DNA of 64,000 nt from an uncultured Bacteroidia bacterium (lineage in GTDB: Bacteria > Bacteroidota > Bacteroidia > Bacteroidales > UBA932), in NCBI GenBank assembly GCA_902781705.1, contig CACZKE010000011.1, forward strand, positions 26,168-90,167, written 5' to 3'. Both the position numbers and the translations under genes were made by a program. Below the pieces are notes generated by a model. The model made no database searches, was not told where the DNA came from, and saw only the letters and a program-made list of their open reading frames with translations. This document shows positions 9,200 through 18,740 of the stretch, piece by piece; the first letter of the stretch is position 1; each line of letters starts with the position of its first letter.

Positions 9200-10072
9200 C
9201 TATTTGCTCAAGTTGATGAACGGAAGGGCGTTGGAGCCGTTGTAGGTCGGAAGTTCGCCGTTCCACTTCTCGATGGCGTACTGCTGGACGATGAGCCCGT
9301 TCAGGGAGGCCGCGACCACGCGGTTGTAGTAGGCCTCGCCGTCACCCTGGATCTTCAGGGCTTCGGCCTCACCCTGGGCCTTGGCGATGGCGATCTTCGC
9401 CTCGGCCTCGGCTTCCTTCACCTTGTTTTCCGCCTTGAGGGCGTTCTGGACCGCTTCGTTCTTCGCATTGATGGCCTCGGTCAGGGAAGCCGGCGGATCG
9501 ATCTTCGTCGTGAACTCGCGGACGATGAACCCTTCGCGGTTCATGGATTCGTCCAGACGGGCGCGGACCTCGGTCTCGAACTTGGCGCGGTTGGCCATGA
9601 GTTCGTCGGACGTGTAGTTGTTCGCGCAGGTACGGTAGGCCTCGAAGATGCAGGTGTTGATATAGCCCATTTCCAGTTCCCGGACCGGTTTGCGGTATTT
9701 CACGAAGATGTCGACGGCCTTGTTCTCGTCGATCTGGTAGGCCAGGGTCGGGGTCATGGAGAAGATGGCCGCATCCTTCGGGTTCACCGTGAACGGATCA
9801 TAGGTGACTCGCTGGATATAAGTAGGATACTCGAAGATACTTTCCGTGATGGGGTTGTACCACACCCAGCCGCGGCAGGTGCCTTCCACGCCGCCCTTGA
9901 GTTCGGAGTTGGACGACCATTTCTTGAAACGGATACCCACCGACGCGGAGTCGATGGTCGTGCAGCAGGATGCCATCAGGATGATGGCGAGGACAGTGAC
10001 GCCCAGGGAAATCCAGGTGGCCTTCCCCAGTTTGCTTCCCCTGCGGGGATTGACGGTTTTGGTGGCTTGCAT
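9200..10072 (-). CDS. SPFH/band 7 domain membrane protein
   Basis: A 290-residue protein with an N-terminal transmembrane segment (SLGVTVLAIILMASCC), a prohibitin/SPFH domain (about 45-210), then a charged coiled-coil rich in Ala, Glu and Lys (KAENKVKEAEAEAKIAIAKA) typical of band 7 proteins. It probably forms membrane-associated oligomers that organise proteases or membrane microdomains. The double Cys after the hydrophobic segment could be a lipobox. The ATG at 10072 was chosen because the family alignment starts here. It lies 11 nt downstream of the M16 peptidase gene on the same strand. Confidence 0.85.
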   Translation of the reverse strand: MQATKTVNPRRGSKLGKATWISLGVTVLAIILMASCCTTIDSASVGIRFKKWSSNSELKGGVEGTCRGWVWYNPITESIFEYPTYIQRVTYDPFTVNPKDAAIFSMTPTLAYQIDENKAVDIFVKYRKPVRELEMGYINTCIFEAYRTCANNYTSDELMANRAKFETEVRARLDESMNREGFIVREFTTKIDPPASLTEAINAKNEAVQNALKAENKVKEAEAEAKIAIAKAQGEAEALKIQGDGEAYYNRVVAASLNGLIVQQYAIEKWNGELPTYNGSNALPFINLSK

Positions 10073-10083
10073 ATGGATAGCGT

Positions 10084-11361
10084 TTACAGGTAGATCAAGC
10101 GTGAAAGGCTTGCCGGATCGAAGAGCCGGCGGGCCATGGCCTGCAGGGCCTCGGGCGTCACGGCTTCGATGCGGGCGCGGGTCTCGGCGGAGGAGTCGAT
10201 GCGGCCCCACGAGAGGAGGGACTTGCCCATGGACAGGCACTGCGCCTCCCCGCTGGCGGAAGAAATGGCGAGTTGGCCGAGGAGTTGCCGTTTCGCGGCC
10301 TTCAGGAACCGTTCCGACAGCGGCACTTCCCGCAGGCGCTCCAGGATCTTGTCCAGCGCCTTGAGGCAGCGCTCCAGGTTGGGCTTGTCGCAGCCGAAAC
10401 TGATGGCGGCGATGCCCGTATCGGCGTACTGCGTATAGGAACACTCCACCCCGTACACCCAACCGTTCTTCTCGCGCAACTCTTTATTGAGCAGGGAGTT
10501 CGATGCCGGCCCGCCCAGGATGTTGCATAGCACGGCCGCGGTGATCCGGTCCTCCTCCTCATACAGCGACGGCGCCCGGTTGCCGATCACGGCGTTCACC
10601 TCGTGGTTGCGTTTGTCCACGGTTTTGTCGAATGGGGGAAAAGAAGGCGCGGCGGGTGCGGCAGGGCATACCCTTTCCGGAGCATATGCCCGTATTGGGT
10701 CGCGAAGCGACGCGGAGGAAAGGGTATGTCCTGCCGCACCGAAAACGCGTTCAGACAGGTGAATGATCCGCTTCTCCAGCACTTTCTCATCGATATCCGC
10801 GACGACCGTGAAAGCCATGCGGTCCGGGGTGAAGAAGGTGCGGACGAAACGGCGGAGGTCCTCCGGCGTGATGCGTCTGACGGAGGCGGTGGTGCCCAGG
10901 ATGGGATTGCCCAGCGGATGGCCTTCGAAGAGCATGCCCTCGAACCGGTCATAGACGTCTTCCACCGGGTTGTCCTTGTAGGAGATGATTTCGTCCAGGA
11001 CTACGCCCCGTTCGGTTTCGATCTCGTCGTCCGGGAAAGTGGGTTCCGTCGCCAGTTCAAAGAGGAGCCGGGCGGCCTTGCCGAGGTCCTCCTTCAGGAC
11101 GGTGGCATGCAGAACGATTTCCTCCTTGGTCGTGTAGGCATTGAGCTCTCCGCCCAGACGGTCCAGGTAACTGCCGATCACCGAGGCACTTTTGCGCTTC
11201 GTACCCCGGAAGATCGTGTGTTCGGTGAAATGGGCGATACCGCCCCGGAAACCGGCTTCGTCCCGGGTCCCGCAGCGGATGCTCAGGGCGCACCAGCCCA
11301 CGGAAGATGCGCTTCTCCGGACGGCGTAGCGCAGTCCGGAAGGTGCCGTGCCGCTCCGCAT
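10084..11361 (-). CDS. M16 family zinc peptidase with a palindromic insert
   Basis: A 425-residue pitrilysin-family protease. The inverted zinc-binding motif HxxEH is intact (HFTEHTIFRG), with the distal glutamate in ETERGVVLDEIISYKDNP, so this is a catalytically competent M16 subunit rather than the inactive partner. Residues about 208-236 derive from a large palindromic insert (10656-10739) giving GHTLSSASLRDPIRAYAPER, placed in the linker between the two halves. The start ATG overlaps the stop of the upstream gene by one base (TAATG), so translation is probably coupled. Confidence 0.88.
   Translation of the reverse strand: MRSGTAPSGLRYAVRRSASSVGWCALSIRCGTRDEAGFRGGIAHFTEHTIFRGTKRKSASVIGSYLDRLGGELNAYTTKEEIVLHATVLKEDLGKAARLLFELATEPTFPDDEIETERGVVLDEIISYKDNPVEDVYDRFEGMLFEGHPLGNPILGTTASVRRITPEDLRRFVRTFFTPDRMAFTVVADIDEKVLEKRIIHLSERVFGAAGHTLSSASLRDPIRAYAPERVCPAAPAAPSFPPFDKTVDKRNHEVNAVIGNRAPSLYEEEDRITAAVLCNILGGPASNSLLNKELREKNGWVYGVECSYTQYADTGIAAISFGCDKPNLERCLKALDKILERLREVPLSERFLKAAKRQLLGQLAISSASGEAQCLSMGKSLLSWGRIDSSAETRARIEAVTPEALQAMARRLFDPASLSRLIYL
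10656..10739. repeat. large palindromic insert in the M16 peptidase gene (family B)
   Basis: Two 23-nt arms (10656-10678 and 10717-10739) are inverted repeats with one mismatch. The 38-nt interior contains smaller palindromes: GCATATGC, CCCGTATTGGG and GTCGCGAAGCGAC. The segment is read in frame and interrupts an otherwise normal M16 protein. Confidence 0.85.
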
Positions 11362-12197
11362 TACCGCTTCTTGGACATGCGCCGCAGGTCCTCGGTGAGG
11401 AAGCCCGCGGGAGCGCGGTCCGTCATCTTGTGCTTGCGGATGTAATAGACGGTATCCGTATCTGCCTCGATGAGGAGTTTGTAGCACCAGGTGCCGGCGG
11501 CAACGGTGTAACTCACGAGGGTGTTGTAGGTCTTGTCGGTATAGACCTTGTCGGCCTCGTCGGCCTCGCAGAGGATGATGTCCTCGTCGAGATACTTCGC
11601 CTTGTCTTTTTCCGAGACGGCGGTGGAAAGGTCCTCCTGGGCCAGATAGATCCGCTTGATGCCGCCCTTCCTGTCGTATTTCTCGTTGAACCAGTTCATT
11701 CCGGAATACGCGGTGCGCTCGGATTCCATGGCGGCGAGGGCGAATTCCTGGATGCCCTTGACATAGGCGGAAAGGAATACGACCTCCCGGCCGATGCTGC
11801 CGTCCGCCGGGCAGAGCGGCAGGGAGATGACCTCGGTGCGGAGCGGGATGTTGTCGCCCGATTCGGCACCGCCTTTTTCCAGGGTCAGGAAGCGTACCAT
11901 GGGCTCCTCTTCGCCCTTGGCCTGTCCCTCGGTCACGAGGAGGAAATAGTAGGCGTCGGAACCTTTGAGGGAATTGTATTCCGCGGCGGAGCAGAACTCG
12001 AAGGGGGAGGCGGTCCATAGTTGGACCACTTCCTGCCGCAGGGCACCGTCCAGGACATCCCCACCGGCCATCACGACCTTCGTAATCTTATCGGTAAAAT
12101 CGGAAAACAGGTGTTTCCGGGTGGTCACCTTTCCCTGTTGGGCAAAGAGACCCGCGCTCACGAGAAGGAGCGCCAGTGCTGTCATCAATCGCTTCAT
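11361..12197 (-). CDS. secreted protein of unknown function
   Basis: A 278-residue protein with a signal peptide (MKRLMTALALLLVSAGLFA, cleavage near AQQ). No catalytic motif is recognised. The mature part has many aromatic and acidic residues and ends in a basic tail RRMSKKR. It begins a three-gene minus-strand unit with the M16 peptidase and SPFH genes, which suggests an envelope role. Confidence 0.75.
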   Translation of the reverse strand: MKRLMTALALLLVSAGLFAQQGKVTTRKHLFSDFTDKITKVVMAGGDVLDGALRQEVVQLWTASPFEFCSAAEYNSLKGSDAYYFLLVTEGQAKGEEEPMVRFLTLEKGGAESGDNIPLRTEVISLPLCPADGSIGREVVFLSAYVKGIQEFALAAMESERTAYSGMNWFNEKYDRKGGIKRIYLAQEDLSTAVSEKDKAKYLDEDIILCEADEADKVYTDKTYNTLVSYTVAAGTWCYKLLIEADTDTVYYIRKHKMTDRAPAGFLTEDLRRMSKKR

Positions 12198-12213
12198 AGT
12201 CGAACTCTTTCTG

Positions 12214-12243
12214 CAAAGATAGTGCTACGGCCCGGTTTTTCAA
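12214..12243 (-). promoter_or_regulatory. promoter for the secreted protein-M16-SPFH unit
   Basis: On the minus strand, TATCTTTG (12214-12221) has TTG (12241-12243) 19 nt upstream, a good Bacteroidetes sigma-factor match. It is divergent from the dnaX promoter. Confidence 0.75.
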
Positions 12244-12253
12244 AATAACTTCT

Positions 12254-12261
12254 TATCTTTG
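12254..12261 (+). promoter_or_regulatory. dnaX promoter -7 element, start codon almost adjacent
   Basis: TATCTTTG ends only 6 nt before the dnaX ATG at 12268. Transcripts from this element should have essentially no leader. Confidence 0.7.
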
Positions 12262-12267
12262 TAGATT

Positions 12268-14061
12268 ATGAGTGAGTACATCGTATCGGCACGGAAATAC
12301 AGGCCGGACTCCTTTGAGACCCTGCTGGGGCAGGATACCATCGCCCGGACCCTCTCGAACTCCATCAAGCGGGGACAGCTGGCCCACGCCTACCTGTTCT
12401 GCGGCCCGCGCGGGGTGGGGAAGACCACGACGGCGCGCATCTTCGCGAAGATGATCAACTGCGCGCATCCGGGGCCCGACATGGAGCCCTGCGGGGAGTG
12501 CGAGTCCTGCATCTCCTTCCAGGAAGGGCGCTCCTACTGCATCCACGAGCTGGACGCCGCGTCCAACAACTCCGTGGACGACATCAAGTCCCTGATGGAG
12601 AAAGTGCAGGTGCCGCCGCAGGTGGGAAAGTACAGCGTGTACATCATCGACGAGGTCCACATGCTGTCCCAGGCCGCCTTCAACGCCTTCCTCAAGACGC
12701 TGGAGGAGCCCCCGGCGCACGCCATCTTCATCCTGGCGACGACCGAAAAGCACAAGATCCTCCCGACCATCCTTTCCCGCTGCCAGACCTACGATTTCAA
12801 CCGCATCGGCATTCCCGACATGGTGAAGAACCTCCGCGGCATCGCGGCGAAGGAAGGGATCACCATCGACGACGAATCCCTCCATGTCATCGCCTCCAAG
12901 GCCGACGGCGCCATGCGCGACGCCCTCACCATCTTCGACCAGACCGTCGCCTTCTGCGGCACCGACGTCAAGTATGCCGATGTCATCCGGAACCTCAACG
13001 TCCTGGACCACGAATACAGCTTCTCCCTGGTCGATAACTTCCTCGCCGGCAACTACGGGGCCGCCCTCACCACCTTCGACGAGGTGCTCCGGAAGGGTTT
13101 CAACGCCTTGCATTTCGTCGCGGCGCTGAGTGCGCACCTGCGGGATCTCATCGTCGCCCGGACCGCCGGGCTGGAGGCCCTGCTGGAGCTTCCGGATTCC
13201 CTGAAACAGCGCTACCGCGAACAGGCCGGCCGCTGCCCGCTCCGCTTCCTGTACGACGCCCTCGGCGTCACCACCGCCTGCGAGACCGGCTACAAGGCCG
13301 CCGTGAATCCCCGGCTCCATATCGAGTTCGCCCTCATGAAACTCAGTTTCCTGATCCAGGCGCCGGAGCCTGTTGCGGGGGCTAAACCGGTTGCTACACA
13401 ACCTGTTGCACCTCAGCAGCCCGCTGACAAGACAGCCGTCGCTCCCAAGCCGGCTCCTGAGATTCCTTCACCTGCTCCGCAGGTTCGGAATGACAAACCG
13501 GAAGCCCCTGTCATTTCGAGCGGAGGCGAAGCCGGAGTCGAGAAATCTGCCGCCACCCCGGTGCAACCGACTCCTGAACGTCGCAAACGGACGCCGAAAA
13601 CCGGTTCCGCCCTGTCCATGAACGCCATCATGGACGAGAAGGAGGAGAAGCCCCAGGAGGAAGAGACCGTCGCCGTGGAGGAGACGTTGCCGGACAGAGC
13701 CGCCGTCCAGGAAGCCTGGAAGGCCCTCGTGGGCAAGTTCTCCGACCGGCCGCGCCTCGCGAACGCCCTCGCACAGGCGAAACTCCGCGAGGAGGAGGGC
13801 GAAGGCGTCAAGTCCGTGCACTTCTCCGTCTCCAATGCCGCGCAGAAGCAGTGGATCGAGGAAAAGATGCTCCGCGACCTGGAACGCCAGTTCCGGGAAC
13901 TGCTCTCCTGCCACAAGGTGAACCTCCATGTGGACGACATTCCCGAGGAGGATACCGGCGAGCGGGTCCCCTATATGCCCGAAGAGAAGGCGAAGGTCCT
14001 GATGGACACCAATCCCGAAGTCAGAGAACTCGTGGCCGCCCTCGGCCTCGATACCAAATAA
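12268..14061 (+). CDS. dnaX: DNA polymerase III subunit gamma/tau, with repeat insert
   Basis: A 597-residue clamp-loader ATPase. Walker A is in CGPRGVGKTTTARIFAKM, followed by zinc-binding cysteines (CAHPGPDMEPCGECESC), the Walker B region IIDEVHMLSQAAFNAFLK, and sensor ATTEKHKILPTILSRCQ. Domain III ends near residue 360. A Pro/Ala-rich linker carries the family A insert (residues about 398-427, VISSGGEAGVEKS). The C-terminal tau-like region (about 480-597) follows. The start at MSEYIVSARKYRPDSF is canonical and seems nearly leaderless. Confidence 0.95.
   Translation: MSEYIVSARKYRPDSFETLLGQDTIARTLSNSIKRGQLAHAYLFCGPRGVGKTTTARIFAKMINCAHPGPDMEPCGECESCISFQEGRSYCIHELDAASNNSVDDIKSLMEKVQVPPQVGKYSVYIIDEVHMLSQAAFNAFLKTLEEPPAHAIFILATTEKHKILPTILSRCQTYDFNRIGIPDMVKNLRGIAAKEGITIDDESLHVIASKADGAMRDALTIFDQTVAFCGTDVKYADVIRNLNVLDHEYSFSLVDNFLAGNYGAALTTFDEVLRKGFNALHFVAALSAHLRDLIVARTAGLEALLELPDSLKQRYREQAGRCPLRFLYDALGVTTACETGYKAAVNPRLHIEFALMKLSFLIQAPEPVAGAKPVATQPVAPQQPADKTAVAPKPAPEIPSPAPQVRNDKPEAPVISSGGEAGVEKSAATPVQPTPERRKRTPKTGSALSMNAIMDEKEEKPQEEETVAVEETLPDRAAVQEAWKALVGKFSDRPRLANALAQAKLREEEGEGVKSVHFSVSNAAQKQWIEEKMLRDLERQFRELLSCHKVNLHVDDIPEEDTGERVPYMPEEKAKVLMDTNPEVRELVAALGLDTK
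13461..13548 (+). repeat. palindromic insert in dnaX (family A)
   Basis: An inverted, diverged unit (13461-13495, beginning GATTCCTTC and ending GGAATGACA) faces a complete 40-nt unit (13509-13548, TGTCATTTCGAG to GTCGAGAAATCT) across a 13-nt gap. It is read in frame within the proline-rich linker of the tau subunit. Confidence 0.85.
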
Positions 14062-14070
14062 GTGTAAACC

Positions 14071-14937
14071 ATGAAGTTACGTGCTGAGAACCTGGTCAAG
14101 AAATACGGCGTCCGGACAGTCGTGAAGGGCGTCTCGATGGAAGTGAACCAGGGCGAGATCGTGGGCTTCCTGGGCCCCAACGGCGCCGGCAAGACCACCA
14201 GTTTCTATATGATCACCGGCCAGATCGTCCCGAATGAAGGGCGCATCTTCATCGACGATGACGAGCTTACCGGCCTTCCCATGTACAAGCGCTCCCAGAA
14301 GGGCGTGGGCTACCTGCCGCAGGAAGCGTCCGTCTTCCGCCAGATGTCCGTGGAGGACAACATCATGTCCGTCATGGAAATGACCCGGATGACGAAGGCC
14401 GAGCGGGAAGCCCGCCTGGAGCAGCTCATCGACGAGTTCAACCTTTCCAAGGTCCGCAAGTCCAAGGGCATCCAGCTCTCCGGCGGCGAGCGCCGCCGCT
14501 GCGAAATCGCACGCGCCCTCGCCGTGGACCCGAAGTTCATCCTCCTGGACGAACCCTTCGCGGGCGTGGACCCCATCGCCGTGGAGGATATCCAGTACAT
14601 CATCGCGAAACTCAAGTACCGCAACATCGGCGTCATCATCACCGACCACAACGTGGGCGAGACCCTCGCCATCACGGACCGCGCCTACCTCCTCTACGAG
14701 GGCACCATCCTCCAGGAAGGCACCCCGGAAGAACTCGCTGCCGATGAGGACGTCCGCACCAAGTACCTCGGCTCCGGCTTCGTCCTCAAGCGCTCCAAGA
14801 GCGTCGAGCGCGCCCGTCGCGAAGCCGAGGCCGCCCGCGCCGCAGAAGCCGAATCCGCCCGTGCCGCCGAGGTCCCCCCTGTCATTCCGAGCGAAGCCGA
14901 AGGCGGAGTCGAGAAATCTTCTGCCCCCTCCGACTAG
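14071..14937 (+). CDS. lptB: LPS export ABC transporter ATPase LptB
   Basis: A 288-residue ABC ATPase powering lipopolysaccharide transport to the outer membrane. Walker A ([16 protein letters not shown]), Q-loop region ([14 protein letters not shown]), signature ([15 protein letters not shown]), Walker B ([14 protein letters not shown]) and the H-loop ([11 protein letters not shown]) are all visible, and the DHNV context is typical of LptB. The core ends near residue 240. The rest is an Arg/Glu/Ala-rich helix followed by a repeat-derived tail ([13 protein letters not shown]) before the stop. It starts 10 nt after dnaX. Confidence 0.93.
   Translation: MKLRAENLVKKYGVRTVVKGVSMEVNQGEIVGFLGPNGAGKTTSFYMITGQIVPNEGRIFIDDDELTGLPMYKRSQKGVGYLPQEASVFRQMSVEDNIMSVMEMTRMTKAEREARLEQLIDEFNLSKVRKSKGIQLSGGERRRCEIARALAVDPKFILLDEPFAGVDPIAVEDIQYIIAKLKYRNIGVIITDHNVGETLAITDRAYLLYEGTILQEGTPEELAADEDVRTKYLGSGFVLKRSKSVERARREAEAARAAEAESARAAEVPPVIPSEAEGGVEKSSAPSD
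14880..14919 (+). repeat. family A repeat unit at the 3' end of lptB
   Basis: A single 40-nt unit with the same ends as the metG, dnaX and ileS copies (TGTCATTCCGAG to GTCGAGAAATCT). It is read in the same frame and lengthens the LptB C terminus. Confidence 0.88.
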
Positions 14938-15001
14938 TTTGGCACGCACCTTGCAATTAGCTAAGCCGGTTAGTTATTATAGTTGGTTTAGTTGATAAGG
15001 T

Positions 15002-15039
15002 ACAATAAAGGCGAGCCGCTTCCGGCCCGCCCTTATTGT
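15002..15039. terminator. bidirectional terminator between lptB and ispH
   Basis: Outer arms ACAATAA and TTATTGT enclose GGCG/CGCC and GCC/GGC pairs with small bulges and a short loop. It lies between convergent genes. The rest of the 185-nt spacer holds no other clear feature except a lone half-site of the second RAYT repeat at 15097-15106. Confidence 0.7.
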
Positions 15040-15122
15040 ATTATGGCTGGCCGGTTTCCGATCATCATATCTTGGGATTCAATTATATAGCTTTTCAGAG
15101 GTGCACAGGTTGAGAGAGACGC

Positions 15123-15989
15123 TTAGATCAACTTGACCGCCGCGGCGACGGCTTCCAAGAGCCATTTCGGGGTGGAGGTGGCGCCGCAGACGCCTACGCG
15201 GTCGACGGAGCGGAACCAGGCCGGGGCGATGTCGCCGGGGCCGCCGATGCGCCAGGTGCGGGGATTTACGCTGCGGCACAGGTCGAAGAGGACCTTGCCG
15301 TTGGAACTGGCCTCGCCGGCGACGAAGAGAAGGATGTCGTGCGAAAGGGCGAAGTCGACCAGATGCTCATGCCGGTTCGCGACCTGGGCGCAGATGGTGT
15401 CGTGGACCGTCACCCGGGAACCGAGGGAACGGACGCGGTCGCAGATTTCCGCGTATTCGGAGGGACTTTTGGTGGTCTGGGAGAAAATTTCCACGGGCTG
15501 GGAGAAGTCGATGCGGGGAAGGGCCGCTTCCAGCATGGCCCGGTTCTCCACGACGATGGCGTCCCCGTCCACCTGACCCAACAGGCCGAGGACCTCGGCA
15601 TGGCCGATCTTCCCGAAGATGAGGAGGGTTCCCTGGAGGCCGCCTTCGTGCAGGCGGGCGTAGGCCTCCCGGATATGCTGCTGGAGTTTGAGTACGACGG
15701 GGCAGGTGCAGTCGATGAGCGTGAGCCCGCGTTCCCGCGCCCCGGCATAGGTCGAGGGCGGTTCCCCATGGGCCCGGATCAAGACGGTTTCGCCTTCAGG
15801 GACTTCCGACAGGGACGCGACCGTACGGAGCCCCTTCGCCCCGAGACGGTCGAGTTCGGCTTCGTTGTGGACGATGGCGCCCAGGGAGTAGAGATGGTCC
15901 TCCCCGCCCAGGAAACTTTCCGCGCGGGAAATGGCCCGGATGACCCCGCCGCAGAAACCGGAACCGGGGTCGATGTCCACCGTCACCAT
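15123..15989 (-). CDS. ispH: 4-hydroxy-3-methylbut-2-enyl diphosphate reductase IspH
   Basis: A 288-residue iron-sulfur enzyme for the last step of the MEP isoprenoid pathway, yielding IPP and DMAPP. The three cluster cysteines sit in GFCGGVIRAI, DCTCPVV and GVCGATSTPKWLLEAV. The conserved histidines and glutamate are also visible (IVHNEAE, RAHGEPPS, KIGHAEVLG). The start MVTVDIDPGSGFCGG overlaps the end of cmk by 7 nt. Longer upstream frame belongs to cmk. Confidence 0.93.
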   Translation of the reverse strand: MVTVDIDPGSGFCGGVIRAISRAESFLGGEDHLYSLGAIVHNEAELDRLGAKGLRTVASLSEVPEGETVLIRAHGEPPSTYAGARERGLTLIDCTCPVVLKLQQHIREAYARLHEGGLQGTLLIFGKIGHAEVLGLLGQVDGDAIVVENRAMLEAALPRIDFSQPVEIFSQTTKSPSEYAEICDRVRSLGSRVTVHDTICAQVANRHEHLVDFALSHDILLFVAGEASSNGKVLFDLCRSVNPRTWRIGGPGDIAPAWFRSVDRVGVCGATSTPKWLLEAVAAAVKLI

Positions 15990-16699
15990 TTCAGGGACGG
16001 GGCCTCGTAGAGCAGGAACTTGCCCTGGATGACCCCAAGGCACCAGACCAGTTCCTCATGCAGGGTCATGTGGGTGTTGTCCATCACATAGGCGTCCTCC
16101 GGCTGACGGAGGGGAGAAGTCTCGCGGTGGGAGTCGATGTAGTCGCGCTCCGCCAGGTTCTTGACGATGTCCTCGAAGACCGGCGTGTCACCTTTGGCAA
16201 CCATCTCGTCGTAGCGCCGCTGGGCACGGACATTCTCGTCGGCAATCATGAACACCTTCAGCTCCGCGTTCGGGAACACGGTGGTGCCGATGTCGCGGCC
16301 GTCCATGATGACGCGGCCGCCCTCGGAGAAGGCGCGGAGCTTCGCGTCCACATAGGCCCGCACAAAGGCGATGGCCGACACGGGACTCACGTACGAGGAC
16401 ACGGCGAGGGTGCGGATCTCCGTCTCGATGCAGCGCTCGCCGAGATACAGGAGCGTCTTCCCTTCCTCGTTCCGGAAATGCAGGTCCAGCGTGTCGATGA
16501 CCGCTTTCAGGGCCGCCTCGTCGATGGTGCCGTCCTCCGCAATCAAACCGTTCTCCATCGCAAAGAGGGTGACGCCGCGATACATGGCGCCGCTGTCCAG
16601 GTACAGGAAGTCGAATTCCTTCGCCACCATCTTGGCGAAGGTGCTCTTGCCGGTGGCTGAAAAGCCGTCCACGGCGATGATGATATCAGGAACGTTCAT
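15983..16699 (-). CDS. cmk: cytidylate kinase
   Basis: A 238-residue nucleotide kinase phosphorylating CMP and dCMP. The P-loop is in VDGFSATGKSTFAKMVA, followed by YLDSGAMYRGVT, the catalytic GRDIGTTVFPNA and the lid RRYDEM. It starts at MNVPDIIIAVDG; an upstream extension of the same frame lies antisense to the response regulator and is not credible. It is coupled to ispH by overlap. Confidence 0.93.
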   Translation of the reverse strand: MNVPDIIIAVDGFSATGKSTFAKMVAKEFDFLYLDSGAMYRGVTLFAMENGLIAEDGTIDEAALKAVIDTLDLHFRNEEGKTLLYLGERCIETEIRTLAVSSYVSPVSAIAFVRAYVDAKLRAFSEGGRVIMDGRDIGTTVFPNAELKVFMIADENVRAQRRYDEMVAKGDTPVFEDIVKNLAERDYIDSHRETSPLRQPEDAYVMDNTHMTLHEELVWCLGVIQGKFLLYEAPSLKW

Positions 16700-16722
16700 A
16701 ATCTTTCTCTCACTCAAGATTA

Positions 16723-16730
16723 CAAATGTA
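16723..16730 (-). promoter_or_regulatory. promoter -7 element for cmk-ispH
   Basis: The minus strand reads TACATTTG, matching TAnnTTTG, 23 nt before the cmk start. It is divergent from the response regulator gene, whose own best element is the imperfect GATATTTG at 16743-16750. Confidence 0.6.
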
Positions 16731-16769
16731 GAAAAAAGTTCCGATATTTGCATAAATGATTGTCTGTCT

Positions 16770-17918
<1,149 letters not shown>

Positions 17919-18019
17919 TCCCGGCCCTGTTTAATCCTGGATCAACGGCAGCAGAAAGCCGCGGCGGTCAGGATGATATAGGCGTCTTTCTTAACCGGTT
18001 GAATATCAGCACAATAACG

Positions 18020-18053
18020 AAAACTCCCTGGTACATTTGTACCAGGGAGTTTT
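18020..18053. terminator. strong bidirectional terminator between response regulator and efp
   Basis: Fifteen perfect base pairs (18020-18034 with 18039-18053) with loop ATTT, starting AAAACTCCCTGG and ending in TTTT. It suits both converging genes and shares its core with the metG terminator. Confidence 0.85.
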
Positions 18054-18092
18054 GCGTAACTATTTGAGCGTAAGTCTATTGACTGCGACGCT

Positions 18093-18662
18093 TTATTTCA
18101 CGCGCTGGCCGTAGGAACGGTCGGTGGTGTTCACGGTGATGATTTCGCCGGTCTCGATGAAGAGCGGAACCATGATCTTGGCGCCGGTCTCGAGGGTGAC
18201 CTCCTTGAGGGCGGAGGTGGAGGCGGTGTTGCCCTTCACGGCAGGCTCGCTGTAGGTGACCTCGAGGGTGACGTAGGTCGGGAGTTCGCAGGTGAGGCAG
18301 CGCTCTTCGGGCTCGGTGAGGAACATCATCTCCACGCGCTGGCCTTCTTTCATGAGGTCGGCGTTCTCCACGACGTCGTGGGGAAGGGTGATCTGCTCGT
18401 AGGTCTCCTCGTGCATGAAGTTGAAGGCCTCGCCGTCATCATAGAGATACTGGTAGGGGCGGCGTTCCACGGTGATGGTGTCGAGCTTGACACCGGCGGT
18501 GAAGGTGTTCTCGAGGATACGGCCGTTTTCGAGGTTGCGGAGTTTCGTCTTGACAAAGGCGGGACCCTTGCCGGGTTTCACGTGCTGGAAATACACCACG
18601 ACGCAAGGTTTGCCGTTGTACATGATGTACATTCCGTTCTTGAGATCAGCTGTTGTTGCCAT
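18093..18662 (-). CDS. efp: translation elongation factor P
   Basis: A 189-residue factor that relieves ribosome stalling at polyproline. It has the three expected beta domains. The modified-lysine loop reads VKPGKGPAF, with the lysine between two glycines. The C terminus TTDRSYGQRVK is typical. It stands alone on the minus strand with its own promoter. Confidence 0.95.
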   Translation of the reverse strand: MATTADLKNGMYIMYNGKPCVVVYFQHVKPGKGPAFVKTKLRNLENGRILENTFTAGVKLDTITVERRPYQYLYDDGEAFNFMHEETYEQITLPHDVVENADLMKEGQRVEMMFLTEPEERCLTCELPTYVTLEVTYSEPAVKGNTASTSALKEVTLETGAKIMVPLFIETGEIITVNTTDRSYGQRVK

Positions 18663-18703
18663 AAAAAATATAAAAGTTAATCGTTAATTCACGAATAGTT
18701 TCG

Positions 18704-18734
18704 CAAAATTAACGATTTACGCGTTTTTATCCAA
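18704..18734 (-). promoter_or_regulatory. efp promoter
   Basis: The minus strand reads TAATTTTG (18704-18711) with TTG (18732-18734) exactly 20 nt upstream, a full match to the Bacteroidetes housekeeping promoter. Confidence 0.75.
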
Positions 18735-18740
18735 ATTTTG

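Noticed and set aside
10084-12018. Extended M16 peptidase frame reaching into the upstream gene
   Set aside because: Upstream residues are the shadow of the secreted hypothetical; the start at 11361 overlaps that gene's stop and precedes the conserved region.
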